A model generated the notes under the pieces. The model did no database searches. It was not told the DNA's origin and saw only the letters and a list, made by a program, of their open reading frames with translations. The position numbers and the translations under genes are program-made. From Benincasa hispida (taxonomy: Eukaryota > Streptophyta > Magnoliopsida > Cucurbitales > Cucurbitaceae): a DNA stretch of 64,000 bases. Of the stretch, positions 1-12,809 are shown one piece after another (positions within the stretch are counted from its first letter, which is position 1; the number at the start of each line of letters is the position of its first letter). The stretch lies in contig NC_052351.1 of the NCBI RefSeq assembly GCF_009727055.1, positions 12,032,439 through 12,096,438 of the forward strand. The letters are read 5' to 3'.

Positions 1-1174
1 CTGTTCCCATGTCTTGAACAAGGGGCCCCATCCTCTCATTGGTATGAGAGGGAATGAATTTAGTGATTAATATCCTAAATCAGTTGTTCATTAGAGGGAT
101 AGTGGTACTTAAGGAGAAAAGATGTAACTTAGGGGTAAAGCGATAATTGGTCTAGATGAGGTTACGAACAACCTGTGAAGGATCAACTTATCGATGATGG
201 TTATATCAAATGGGCATATAATATATCTACAGTGAGGTGAGTGAAACTACAAGCTATAGTGGACAGTCTTGTTATTTAACGAATGTTGATTAACAAAGTT
301 AAAGATTTTGATCGGTTAGTCTCGGATCATTGGAGCCCATGATTTGCAGGTCCATCGGGTCTCTTTGCTAGCTCACTATGGACAAAATTGAAGAACTAGG
401 TGTAGTGAGAATTTGTGTTCAAATTCGGTCTTTAGGGAAAATTGTATTTTATATAAGATATAATTTACAATTAATTAATTATTTTTGGAAAGTATGTTTT
501 AAATAAAATATTAGCATGAAAGTGTATGAAATCTGATTAATGTGATTATTCAAAATTAGGTGTCAAAGTCAATTTAATATGTGATATTAAATTTTATTTA
601 ATTTATTTAATTAAATAATTTCTAAAATATGAAAATAGTATTCCATATTTTGTCAAAAATTTATTTTATTATAAGTTTATTTTAATAAAAAATTAGTTAG
701 TGGAAAAATCTAATTGTTGAATTCTTTTACTAACTAAGTGAGTTTTGAAATGGCTTGTGCTAAGCTTGACACCTATTTTGTTCATGCTAATGGAGTTTGA
801 GGTAGAGGTCATGCAAGATGGTTTTTGCATGTATTTTGTTTATAAATAGGTTTTGATTTTCAAAAAATTAAAACTTAATGCTTCCTTGAATATTCAATAT
901 ATTTCTTCCACAAATTCTTTTTGACTCTCCAATTTCATTAGTGAAATTCCCTATCTTTCATTAGAGTTTCGGTCCCACAACCGTGTTCTTCAACCGGAGA
1001 ATAGCGAGGATTTACCATTGGTGGTGCCAATTGCTCGTGGAGACGAAGATTCTTGTGGAAACTACGAAGGTTGTATTTCTAACTCTCATTGCATGCTTAT
1101 TCCTAGTTAATTAATTAAATTAGAGCGTTTATGATTCGTTGATTCCATTCTGCATGCTTCTTTTAATTCCAACA
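1..1174 (+). mobile_element. LTR A: 3' portion of a copia LTR, cut by the window edge
   Basis: This is the 3' part of a plus-oriented LTR of the ~2-kb copia family that recurs across the window. The order of conserved blocks matches the other copies: the 'ttcattagagg' block near 90, the 'gtggacagtc' block near 260, the 'tccatcgggtc' block near 350, then AT-rich sequence and a TATA-like 'tataaatagg' at about 840. It ends TTCCAACA at 1174 and is followed two bases later by a primer-binding site, so it is a 5' LTR. Its start lies before base 1. Almost no internal region follows, because an inverted LTR takes over near 1245. Confidence 0.8.
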
Positions 1175-1240
1175 ATTGGTATCAGAGCATGCTATAACTC
1201 TCTTTTAATTCCAACAATTGGTATCAGAGTATGCAATTAG
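1161..1240 (+). repeat. Tandemly duplicated LTR end plus primer-binding site
   Basis: The LTR terminus and the adjacent PBS occur twice with a 42-bp period. The first PBS, TGGTATCAGAGC, is at 1177-1188 and the second, TGGTATCAGAGT, at 1219-1230. Each is preceded by 'ttttaattccaacaat'. TGGTATCAGAGC is the plant copia PBS complementary to initiator-Met tRNA. The duplication probably arose by slippage or repair after insertion. Confidence 0.8.
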
Positions 1241-1244
1241 CGAA

Positions 1245-2978
1245 AGAAATCAGGATCATTAAGCACTCTAATTCATCAATTTTAGCATCTAAGTAAGCAT
1301 GCGCATAAGATACCTTTGAAGACTTCAAATTCTTCAAGTTCCAGCTTTAAGTAAGCATGTGCATCGAAGTAAGCAAGTGCATAAGATAAAAAGAGAGTTT
1401 CTGAAAGCATACCTTTGAAGATTTCAAATTCTTCAAGTTCCAGCTTGAGTCTCCACACCAAAACGGTTGTAGACCACCATTGGATCTTTCCTGCTATTCC
1501 CTTGGACCTTAGTTTGGAAGGTGGATTCCAAAATGAGCTGAAGGGAATCTAGTTTGCATGGATCACCGTCTCAACAAAATGGGGTTGGTATTTTTGTTTA
1601 GACCAAGCATGCAATCAGATTGTCTCCAAGATTGATAGCACCTTCTTAAGATTTTTGGGTGGAATTGTGAGTAAACATTGGAAAAACCCACTAATGGGTT
1701 TTCTAAATTAAAATTGAATTTCCAAAAAATAAATTCAATTTTCTTTTTAATTTTGAAACTAATTTTCAAAATTAATTTTATAGTTAATATGAAATTTCAT
1801 TAGTTTTACACCAAATTAATTCAATAATTAATTTTTAAATAAAATTAATAATTAATTGAATAATTTAATTAATTATATTAATTTAATATCAAATATTAAA
1901 TTGATAAAACAAAAATTCCTCAATCATGAATCTCTATTCATGTAATTAATATTTAAATCGAATTTAAATATTTAATTCTCCAATTTAATTTAATTAAACG
2001 TGTAATCATATATAATTACTAATCCCTTAATTCGGATTTGAACGCTTCAAATTTGCTCATCGCTCTATTCTAAGGTTTAATCCGTTTGTGAGTTAGTAGG
2101 GGGACCTAATGGACCTACAAATCATGAGCTCCAACGATCTGAGATTAATTGGCTAAACTCTTTAAACCAAATCAATCAACATTCGTTTAACTGTCGAGTC
2201 ACTCCACTAAAGTTTAGTAGTTGCACTCCCTAGATATATTTTTGTCCACTTGATTTAACCATAATCAGTAAGTCGATCTTTCATAAGTTGTTCATAATAA
2301 TGGCTAGGACAAATATTGTTTTACTCCTAAGATTACATCTTGCCCCTAAAGTCCCGTTGATCCTCTAATGAACAATTGGTTCATGATCCAATCACTAAAC
2401 CAAATCCCTCTCATGTTAATGAGAAGGTGGGGCCCCTTGTTCAAGTCTTGGAGTCAGTACTTTATAAAACAACCTCTCTACTTTCCCTAAAACGTAGGTA
2501 AGAGTGTATTTCGTCTTGCACCTTATGTCTCTAGCTATCTACCCGATCTTATCCCTAAAATGAAAGACTTATTGAGCTGACGCTATTAAACCAACCTTCA
2601 CCTATGCAATCTAAGGATAATCCCAAATAAACAAGAATGCATAGTTAGCTCAGGATTAAGGTCGAGTTACCTAGGTCATCGATTTGAAACAATCAGTCTT
2701 AAACAATAAACAACATTATAAAGTAAGAGTGACTTGTTTCTCGGTACGGTCTTATACAAACTCATTACATAGGACGACCCCACTCGTATGTCTCCACACA
2801 AAAAATTTAGGATCACATCGTTTGTACTAAATACAAAGTGGGTCGTATCCAATAGTGTTATCAGAATAAGATACCCAACCTTATTCGTATGCTATAGACC
2901 ATTTTGACTATCTACTTGAACCTGATCCTCCTTATGTCTGTACATAAAGTCCAAATACTCATAGAACAACCATGGATC
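1245..2978 (-). mobile_element. LTR B: minus-oriented copia LTR, inverted relative to LTR A
   Basis: Read on the minus strand, this segment repeats the blocks of LTR A: 'gggacctaatggacc' near 2100, 'ctctaatgaacaat' near 2353 and 'ggggccccttgttcaa' near 2430. A and B therefore form an inverted pair that nearly meets at 1190-1250. The beginning of the LTR (right side) lacks about 100 bases and joins LTR C abruptly near 2978. Within it, a block beginning 'acctttgaaga' is duplicated (1310-1350 and 1410-1445). The left boundary is approximate. Confidence 0.7.
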
Positions 2979-4777
2979 TTAGTGAAGAACAAATTTCTTT
3001 ACGAAAATTCCCTTCTCTAGATTGTCACGAAAAAAACACGATCGATCTCCAAATGACTACCACCACAAAATTTTCCTTTCTATTCTCTAGGATGATAATC
3101 CAAGGAGTTGTGTGGCCTCTTGGAATTTTGGAGAGAGGGAGATTGAGATTTGAGAGGGAAAAGAGACTGGAAAAATCGTAAAGAACCCCACGTATGAAAA
3201 AGAGAGAAAAAGATCAAGCAAAAACCGCTTTGTCCCTAACTCTCTATCACATATGAAAAACAGAGAAAAAATGGGGAGGGTGTAACTCCCTCCCATAATT
3301 AAATTCACATTTTAATATTAAATAAATATAATAAAATATAATATATATTTATATAATAACTAATTTATCATATAATATATATATTAAACCATATGTTATA
3401 TCGCATATAACACATAACCTATAGTTTTTTATATTGTATCAAATATAATATAACCTATAGTTTTTAATTCTCTCATTAATACATGGTATTTAATATGAAT
3501 CTCATTTATATTAAAATTAATTATATGAATCCAATTTACATAATTAATATTTGAATCATATCCAAATATTTATATCCTCTCAAATAAACTTTATATGATA
3601 ATATATCAAATACACTATAGTAATTATATCATATATAATTAAATTAAATTAATTATATCGCATATAATTAATTTTCTCAATTAATTTTAACAATTCAAGT
3701 TAATCCAAAATTGATTCTCATTAAATCCCTATTAAGCTACAGAGGGGACCTTATGGACCTGTAGCTAGAAGCTTCAATGGTACTTGAATAATTAAGCTCC
3801 AATGGATGTGGAATAATTTAATTAAAGAAGTTTAATTAATTATTCAACATCTATTAACTGTCGACACTCCACTAAAGACTGACAACTACACTCTTTGCAC
3901 TACAGATACATTTATGTGTCCTTTGGATATAACTAGTGAACAGTGCGATGAGCCTTCACAAATTGCTCGCAAGTATAGCTAGGCAAAATTATCGTTTTGC
4001 CCTTGTAGTTACATCTAACTCCTCAAGTACCACTAATCCCTCTAATGAACAATAAGTCATTGTCCAACTATGACCAAACATCTCTCGAGCCAGGAGAGGG
4101 TGTGGCGCCACATTCTTCAAGCCACGAAATCCGCTCTTAAGGGAGCAATTTATCTAATTTTCCCGATGTTGGGGAAGGAATGAATTCCGTCATTTATAGT
4201 TGTGTTCCCAACTCCCCAATCAGACCAATCCCCAAAATAGTAGGCTTTTTGACTCGGCAATTTGGCCACTCTCACCCATACAAATCAAAGGACCGCCTTC
4301 ATAGGCAGAAGTTCACAACTCACTCGAGATTCAGGTCATGTTACCTATGGTCATCCTGGTGAAATGTAAGTCTCTATTATGAACGAAGTTATATAATGAG
4401 ACTAGTTGTTTCGTGGTCTGGTCTTATATATATAGAATATCCCCTCACATGTCTCCACATGATTGATTAGGATCATATCATTTATAGCACTCTACAACAT
4501 TTTGTAACAACTATAAAGCGGACCTGGATAAGGTATCCAACCTTATCCATCTACCACAAACCATTGAGGTTATCACTTAAACATGATCCACCTGTATGTC
4601 TCTACATACATGTTTAAGCTATAGACGATAACCTTGGATGTTAGTTTATTGGTTTGTGGGTTTAATACTACTAAATGTCAAATAAAATATCTCATATTTT
4701 ATTAAATAAATAAAATGTTTGTACAATACAATTACAATCTACAAGACCCTACGAGATTTAGGGCATCTATCTCAACA
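2979..4777 (-). mobile_element. LTR C: 3' LTR of element 1
   Basis: Right boundary (the LTR start on the minus strand) is TGTTGAGATAG at 4777, directly next to a purine-rich tract. The left end lacks about 170 bases found in the partner LTR G (15148-17168) and joins LTR B abruptly, so the outer TSD is lost. The AT-rich part at 3300-3720 is rich in 'catataat' repeats shared with G. Confidence 0.8.
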
Positions 4778-4788
4778 ATCTCCCACTT
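4778..4788 (-). other. Polypurine tract of element 1
   Basis: On the minus strand this reads AAGTGGGAGAT immediately before the TGTTGAG start of the 3' LTR. This is the expected place and composition for the plus-strand DNA primer of reverse transcription. A second similar run (AAGTGGGAGAT, near 4858-4868) lies about 80 bases inside the element. Confidence 0.7.
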
Positions 4789-4889
4789 GTCCAAAAGCTA
4801 GTAGGGTGTACAATATACAAGTACACAAAGCAATAAACTAGGGCATAACCAGTACAAAATCTCCCACTTGCTCTAGTCTAAAGGCGACC

Positions 4890-6400
4890 TGTCCCGTAGA
4901 CCCATACTCTGCAGGTGACCCTCAAACACCTTAGCCATGAGGACCTTTGTAAATGAATTAGCAATGTTGTGCTCCGAAGCAATCTATGTGACGATCACGT
5001 CCCCTCGAAGCACAATCTCTCAGATGAGATGATACTTCTGCTCTATATGCTTCTCGCGCTTATGACTCTGAGGCTCTCAGGAATTAGCCACAGCATCACT
5101 ATTATCACAATAAAGGGTGATGGCTTTGACATATCTGGAACTAGTTTTAGATCTGTCAGGAATTTCCTAAGCCACACAACTTCCTTAGAAGCTTCAAAAG
5201 TTGCCACGTACTCAGCCTTCATGCTGGAGTCAGCAATGCACCCATGCTTGGTGCTTCTTTAGACTATTACTCCTCCATTAAAAGTGAACACTGATCCCTA
5301 TATGGATTTCCTAGAATCTTTATTAGCCTGAAAATCGGAGTCCGTGTATCCTGTAAGGATTAAATCTTTAGAACCATACACGAGTTTGTAGTCCCTCATC
5401 CTTCGTAGATACTTGAGGATGTTCTTAACGGCGGTCCAGTGATCAAATCCTGGATTAGGCTGATATCTACTGATTATCTCCACTGCATAGCAGATGTCAG
5501 GTCTAATGCATAACATCACATACATTAGGCTGCCAACGGTCGATGCATAAGGAATTTGTCTCATTTCCTCAACCTCTTGAGGTGTCTTAGAGCACTGTTT
5601 CTTAGAAAATATAACTCCATGCCTGAAAAAGAGTAGATCTTTCTTGAAGTTATGCATAAAACATTTAATAAGCATCTTGTCATTATACGATGCTTGATAC
5701 AGGGCTAACGTTTTGTTCTTTTGATCTCTAAAGATCTGAATGCCCAGAACAAACTGTGTCTCTCCCAAATATTTCATTTAGAATTAGGTCGCTAGCCAAT
5801 TCTTAATTTCAGTCAGTAGACCTACATCATTCCTAATGAGTTGGATATCATCTACATACAACATTAGAAAGGCTACTGAAATGTTGATGATTCCCTCGTA
5901 AACACAAGGCTCATCAACATTTTGATCAAAGCCATAAGATTTGATTGTAGTATCAAATCTTATATTCCAAGATCGAGAAGCTTGATTCAATCCATAGGTG
6001 GACTGATTAAGCTTGTAAACCTTTTGCTTTTAACCTTGGGTTATGAATTCCTCAGGATGTTCCATATAAACGGTCTCCTCAAGATTGTTATTAAGAAAGA
6101 TAGTCTTGACGTACATTTTCCAAATCTCATAGTCATAATATGAGGCAATAGACATGAGGATTCAAATAGACTTCGACATGGCAACAAGTGAGAAAGTATT
6201 CTCATAGTTAACTTCTTCAACTTGAGTATAACCCTTTGCCACAAGTCTAGCCTTGAAGGTTTGCACCTTTCCATCAACATCCCATTTTCTCTTGTAGATC
6301 CATTTACAACCTATAGGTTTAACACCATCAGGTTGATCTACAAGATCCCAAATAGAATTAAAGTACATAAACTTCATTTCGAGACCATAGCTTTAATCCA
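4890..6400 (-). pseudogene. Element 1 reverse transcriptase / RNase H remnant
   Basis: Minus-strand frames give the copia RT start near 6377 (IGCKWIYK, KARLVAKGYTQVE), the catalytic YVDD motif at 5858-5847, then LGIQIFRDQ, the RNase H block TGYTDSDF near 5350, and further right-to-left the C-terminal stretch EKHIEQKYH and ASEHNIANSFTK near 5060-4950. Catalytic Asp residues of RT (DD of YVDD) and of RNase H (DSDF) can still be read. The region is split over at least four frames by frameshifts and stops, so it cannot encode an active enzyme. The order RT then RNase H after integrase is that of Ty1/copia. Confidence 0.85.
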
Positions 6401-6779
6401 CTCATCTTTGTCAACATCCTCCATTGTCTTCTTGTAACATAGTGGATTCTTAACATCTCCGTCAGCTACCATAGCTAGGATTTCTATTAAACCCATATAA
6501 CGGATAGATGGGTTTGCAACCCTCCCACTCGTCGAGGTTCCCTTAATACTTAAGGTGGATTTGACTTACGAGATGAACCAACTTCAACAACTATTGTTGA
6601 GTTGTTGACTTCTTCAACAATTCTTGTTGAAGGTTCATTAGTTTCCTTGGAAAGTTCCTTCAACACAATCTTACTATGGGACTTATACTCCTTTATGTGG
6701 TCATCTTCGTAGTATTTTTCGACATAAATACTTTATTTTCTTTAAGATCGTAGAATGAACCACCTCTCGTTCTTTTAGG

Positions 6780-7960
6780 GTAGCCTATAAATAGACACAA
6801 TTTTGAAGGAGGTTCCAGTTAATTAGGAATTATCTCAAGCACATGTGCTGGGCATCCTCAGATCCTGAAATGGCGTAAACTAGCTTTACGACCATTCCGT
6901 AATTTCAAAGGTGTTCTCTTAACACTCTTGGAAGGAACACAGTTCAAAATATAAGTTGCAGTCTATATTACATAACCCCAAAACGAGTCAGGTAAGGAAC
7001 TATAACTCATCATAGACCGAACCATGTTCAACAGGGTTCGATTTCTCCTTTCTAATACACCATTCTGCTGAGGTGTACCAGGCCTGAGAGTTGAGATACT
7101 ATTCTATGTTCTATCAAATAGTTCTAGAATGTAAGATCCAAAAACTCTCCACCTCGATCACATCGAAATGTCTTAATTGTTTTATTTAATGCATTTTCAA
7201 CTTCAACCTTAAACTTTTTTAGATTTTCAAAAGCTTCAGACTTCTACTGAATTAAATAAACGTACCCATATCTTGAATAATCATCAGTAAAATTGATGAA
7301 ATATTCAAACCCTCCTCTTGCTTTAAAATTCATCAGACCACAAAGGTCTGAATGTACAAGTTCCAAGGGTTCTTTGGCCCTATGACCTTTTCCAATAAAA
7401 GATCTTTTAGTCATTTTTCCTTCAAGGCATGACTCACACACAGATAAAGAATTTTCTTCTAACTCGCTTATAAGTCCATTCTTAACAAATCTCTCAATCC
7501 TATTGAGATTGATGTGTCCTAACCTTAGGTGCCAAAGACGTGTATTTTCCTAACGATAAATTTAAGTCTTTTATTTTGGGTTACCACGGTTTTCAACATT
7601 TAGGAGGACTTTAGTTGCTAACGGTCTTAGTACATATAAACTATTTTCCAGCTTAGCAGAACAAATACCTACACCATTTTTGGAAATAAAAGCGTTATTT
7701 ACAAAGAAATTAACAGTATAGTTTTGTTCAATCAAACACTTTACAGAAATTAAGTTCCTTTTAAATCAGGAACAAAAAATTCTTTTTCAAGTAAAATATA
7801 TTTATTCTATAAAGTAAGTTGGAATCCTCCCACTGCCACAGCCGAGATGACGTGCCCAATTCCAATGCATCGTCATTTTTCCTGAAAATACATCTACCTA
7901 AACAAGTCTGAAATGAAGAACAAACATGGTTAATGGTGCCTGAATCAATTATCTAGGCCG
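6780..7960 (-). pseudogene. Element 1 protease / integrase remnant
   Basis: The protease motif IIDSGTINHV lies near 7955-7925 on the minus strand and matches the copia DSGAT-NHV active site. The integrase zinc-binding region follows (WHLRLGHINLNRIE near 7530-7490, then CESCLEGK at about 7440), then the start of the catalytic core (VHSDLCG near 7350, FTDDYSRYGY near 7280). The rest of the core and the C-terminal region run to about 6780 with stops. This is a broken polyprotein segment continuous with gag on the right and RT on the left. Confidence 0.8.
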
Positions 7961-8024
7961 AATCATAATTCTCCACTAAACAAGTCTTCAATACAAGTAA
8001 ATTACATCTACCTTACTTGGCCTT

Positions 8025-10850
8025 CTTCTTTTCCGCCAAGTACTTGGGATAATTCCTCTTCCAATGTCCCTCATGATTGCAATGGAAACATATTCCTTTG
8101 TAGCCTTGGCCTTCTTGTCCTTCTAAGTAGCAACTGGTGAGTTAAATTTCCCTTTCCACCTTTCTTCTTCTTCCACTTTTTAGTGTCGGAAGAAGAAGGT
8201 ACATACTTAGTCTCAAAGGTAAAACCTCTATAGAACTTCTTGGAGGATGAACAACATTTGCCTCACCCTTTTGTTCCTTGGATTTCATCAAGGTTTGAAA
8301 TGTCTGAAGCTCATTGAGCAAGGTGGTCAGGTTGTAGTCAATCCTATTCATAACAGCATTACAAAACTATAGGAAACTTTCAAGAAAAGATTCCAAGATG
8401 AAGCTGTTAGGATTGATTTCCCAATTCTCCTGGTGGTCTCGTAGTTTATAAACACTTTGTAAACATATTGTTATTAATAAAATAAGTGTTATTTTATAAG
8501 CATTTAGTCAATCCAATAAACTAAGATCCGTGATTATTTCATGTAACTTAAGCATGTATGTAAAGACATACAAGTGGATCATGCCTTAAGTAATAACCTA
8601 AATAATCTGTAGTATAAGGATAAAGGAGGGATACCTTATCCTGGTGACACTACAGATACGGCTCGCCCGTTTTTAGATGTTACAAGTATTGTAAAGTGCT
8701 ACAAATGATTTGATCCTGACCATTCATGTGGAGACATGCGACCGGGGGTATCATATACAAAGGGTTTGTATAAAACCGGACCACGAAATGATTAGTCTCT
8801 TTATGTAACACCGTTCATAATTGAAACTTACATTCCACTAAGATGACTATAGGTGACATGACCTTAATCCTGAGTGAGTTGGAAACTCTGCTCATGAGAG
8901 CGGTCATTTGATTTGTATGGGTGAGAGTGGCCGGATTACTAACTCAACAAGCTTACCATTTTGAACTTAGTGGTCACCCCCTCTATTGGGAAGAGAGGAC
9001 TCAGTCATAGTAGGACTATGGCTTATTGTTCATTAGAGAAATCAGTGGTACATAAGGAGTTAAATGTAACTATAGGAGCAAAACAGTAAATTGGCCCATC
9101 TATACTTACGAGCGATTTGTGAAGGGTCATCGCACTATTGATTGGTTATATCCAATGGACACAGAAATATGTCTATAGTGCGAAGAATGCGACTGTTGGT
9201 CTTTAGTGGACTGACCAACAGTTAACGAATGGTGGATCTCGTGATTAAAGAGTTTAGTTTATTATTTACGTATCGTTGGAGGTTCAAGCTACAGGTCCAT
9301 AAGGTCCCTTTGGAGCTTCAAGCTACAGATCCATAAGGTTCCTTTGGTAGCTCAATGGGTTCAAGTTGAGAATCAGATTTTGGGTTAATTTGAAGTGTTC
9401 AAATTAACAAGAGGAAATTTAATTATATGTGATATAATTAAATTAATTCAATTATAAGTGATATAATTTATATGATGTATTAGATACATTAATTGAAGGA
9501 ATTAATATAAATATGATTTATATTAAATACCATAACATAGAAAAAGAAATATGGTTTATATGTTTCACATGATGAAATATTAAAACCATAGGTTATAAAT
9601 ATAATATGATAAGTTGGTAATATATTAATTATATGATAATTATATTTTCTTTTTCTTTAATAACCAATTTGAGTGGGAGGTTATACACGGTTATGTTAAA
9701 TGTGAGATAAAAGAAAAATGGTTTTCCAAAATCAGATGATTATTCATTTTGTGTCGTTTGACAAAAGAATTAACTATCGAGTAAAAGCGTTTTACTAAAC
9801 GATAGTGTCTCACAGCCTAAACAATCAAGTATCGAGTTTACTATACGATAGTTACTCGTTACTACATGATAGAGTAGTAAATCTATACGATAGGCTTCTT
9901 CTTTCTAAACGATCGAGTATCTAGTCTATACGATAGACTTCATCCATCTCCCACTTACTAGATTGTCTACCTTCTTCATTCCTCTATCTGAAGTGATATA
10001 GAGCCCACAACTCCTGAATTCTCACACCGAGAATACCAAGGTAACTCTTGTGGTGGTGTTCTAGTTCTGTTCGAGGTTCGAGGATCGTGTTGAACTCAAT
10101 TTTGATCGAGGTTCATCCAATCATTCGTTGAGATTGAGTTCTGGTCGTTGCGTTTAAGTTCGTGCTGTTGAACCAGTTGCTGAACGATCGAGGGATACTT
10201 GAAGAAAGGTTCTTCAAAGGTTTTCATACTTTATCCCTTGTCTGTTCATTCAATGAAGCATGTTGTAATTTATTGTTTATGCATAATTTGTTCTCGTTAG
10301 ACTGTAATTGTTTGTGTTCTTTCTCAATGTGATTTGGAACCACTTCCGCTCACATGGATTTCTATTTAAAGTTCCTTCGGAAGCTAACCTAACTGGCCTC
10401 ATTGATGCCAGATTTATTTATCTCTACCACGTTTAAGTGAACCATCATGTTGAGAACGTGTTATTTAATAGATGCCCCCTCTTGCATACGGGCATTGAAG
10501 ATGTGTTTTAGAGCGTCATGCCTGAGTTGTGCAGACGATTGTCTGAACATCTCCTACAGGGACTCCATGATCTCACGAGCAGTGAGCATGAACTCATGCT
10601 TCTTGGCCAAGACTTCAGGAAGGCTTGCTAAGATATATGCTTAGGCCTTTTCATTTGCCTTTATCCAGTGCTCGTATGCCTCTCAGACATTTCGAGTGAC
10701 ATTTTGAGCAGGAATAAGAGGGCAATCCTCCATTAGAACAAAACGAAGATAATCGATGATTAGTATTATGTTGATTGTGTTTTTTCATGTTGTATAGTTT
10801 TCGCCGGTAAGTTTGTCGGCAGTGAGTAAATTCAAAGTCGCGGAAGTCAT
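8025..10850 (-). pseudogene. Element 1 gag remnant, split by solo LTR D
   Basis: gag starts at an ATG whose complement is at 10848-10850 (MTSATLNLL). It runs left to 10380, is interrupted by the solo LTR at 8405-10379, and resumes at 8404 to about 8025. The frame is largely kept but has in-frame stops, for example at codons 22, 56, 70 and 99. They read TGA, TGA, TAA and TAG, each one G-to-A or C-to-T step from a sense codon. The zinc knuckle near 8100-8055 reads CFHCNHEGHWKRNY: the last Cys of CX2CX4HX4C is Tyr. This is the UBN2-type gag of copia elements. Confidence 0.85.
8405..10379 (+). mobile_element. Solo LTR D inside element 1 gag
   Basis: This 1975-bp plus-oriented LTR starts TGTTAGGATTG and ends GTTCCTTCG; the family end is TTCCTTCA. 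It is flanked by a 5-bp duplication GAAGC at 8400-8404 and 10380-10384. Removing it and one repeat restores gag continuity relative to the paralogous gag at 21180. It is closest to the LTRs at 23371-25490 and 31972-33984. No internal region is present, so unequal LTR recombination is likely. Confidence 0.88.
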
Positions 10851-12809
10851 AATGTAATTTGCTGAAACCATACAATTTATTTATATGAGTACACTAAGCA
10901 TTAACCCATTTAAAAAAACCAATCAAATTTAGCAAAATAATCTAATGCACCCTAAGTGACATCTATTTTGCAATGATGTTTCAGTGAGACAGGGCAAAAG
11001 CCATCGTAGAGTGATCAGGTACCCCTTCACTGAAATGAGACTATCTGAATCAATAGACAAAATAACTCCTTGTTATTGTAACGATCAATCACCATTGTTC
11101 GATCTAGAAATTTTTAAACCTGCTTAACATTTTCTTGTAAGTGTAACACCCCATTTCAGATTCTAGAGTTCTACCCCAATAAGCCCTGTAAGGAAAAACT
11201 GATTGGGACAAAAACTAAAGCAACCCTATCCATTTATGGAGATTGAAGTAAAGAATCATGCAAATGCTATCCGTATCGAGACACAAGAAAAAGTGCCTCG
11301 AGACCGAGCATGAAACTTTACTACAAACTAATGAGAGAGGCCATAGGATGTGTTGACCACGTCCTGCTCTCACTTACTATAAACACTCTCTCCATTCACC
11401 TTGATATTGACCTATACAAACACCATCTGTAGGGGGACACAAACAAAGGTGCCTCGAGGCAGAGTATAGATCTCACAGTGTGAACTTTTATGGAGAAATG
11501 TGAAAAGGTAAAATGAAGTATCATATACCATATTTTCATCCCACTGAGTTTTTTACCTATGTTTATTTAACTTAGGAAAATCTGGCTACTGATTTGAACT
11601 AAGTGATTGTTTGAATTTGCCCAAAAGTAACATTTACTTTAGATGGTTAAACAACTTTGATTAATGTTTATTAAACAATTTAAGAAACCTCAATCACCAT
11701 TTCATGCTTGTAGCAAATCTATATAATTCACCTTTCTAGGTAAGTTCCTAGGTAGGGGTGTTACGTTTCTGTCAACTTAAATACCCTAACCTAGATAGAA
11801 CTAGCCTTAGACAAAAGGTCACTTATTGATACATTTGCTACAAATTTAAGCTTTTAATTAAGTATCAATTTAATCCTATTAAACTGATTAAAAGATTTAA
11901 CTTAATTTCTAATCTTATTAGAAATGTGATCTTAGGTCTATCTAAATCTTATTTTAAAACTATTTTAAAGAATGATTTTAACCTAAGGTTTTCATGTAAT
12001 TTTGAATTATTGATTTTAATTTCTAATTTCATTTAATTATAACTTTTATAAAATAAATGTAATAAATTAAAACCATACCATTATATTCATTGACACGCTT
12101 AGTAAAAATATAACAATTATAACATTACCTAAAGTAGTGTCATGCTTCATGCAATTCCATTTCATTACTAAACATACATAACACTTATATATTGTATAAA
12201 AGTAAATATACATACACTCTATATATTATCTCTTATAATATAAATTATGCATGGATATGTTATTAATGCATGCATGCATATACTGTAACATTTATATTAT
12301 ATGATGCACGAGCATACTATAAAAATAAAATCATGCAACTATATATTATAACATTTATAATATAAATGATGCATGAATTATACATAACCTATGGTGGGAT
12401 TTTTACTATATGGCATATATTATGACATATAATAATAAAATAAATCATACATCAAATGCATAATTTTAAATAACAATTTTTAGATGGGGATTGGACTCCT
12501 AAATAATTAATTAAATTAATGTAACACTTATATTAATTTAATTAATTAAAACAGTTAACTATTACAAATTAATAGCCAAACCAATATGAAACAAGTGAAT
12601 AGGGTCTTGAGCCGAATGAACCGAACTGCCCAACACTCGAATCGGACCGAAACCACTTGAACCAAGCGAACTAGTCAAGTCACGAAATGAACCATACTCG
12701 AACCAGTTCATCCTTTCCATCTTGAAGCATTACAACACTGTGACTGATAACGGGCAGAAATGCACGTTATTACAACGCAAAGACATAAAACAATGTAGCA
12801 TTGCGACGG

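Noticed and set aside
4969..5262. 97-codon plus-strand frame as a gene
   Set aside because: It is the antisense of the RNase H C-terminal region of element 1.
11142..12780. A separate gypsy LTR starting TGTAACACCCC
   Set aside because: The same sequence, with the same flanks and relative orientation, sits before gag in elements 1 and 3 (and as a remnant in element 2). It is better explained as part of the copia family's long leader.
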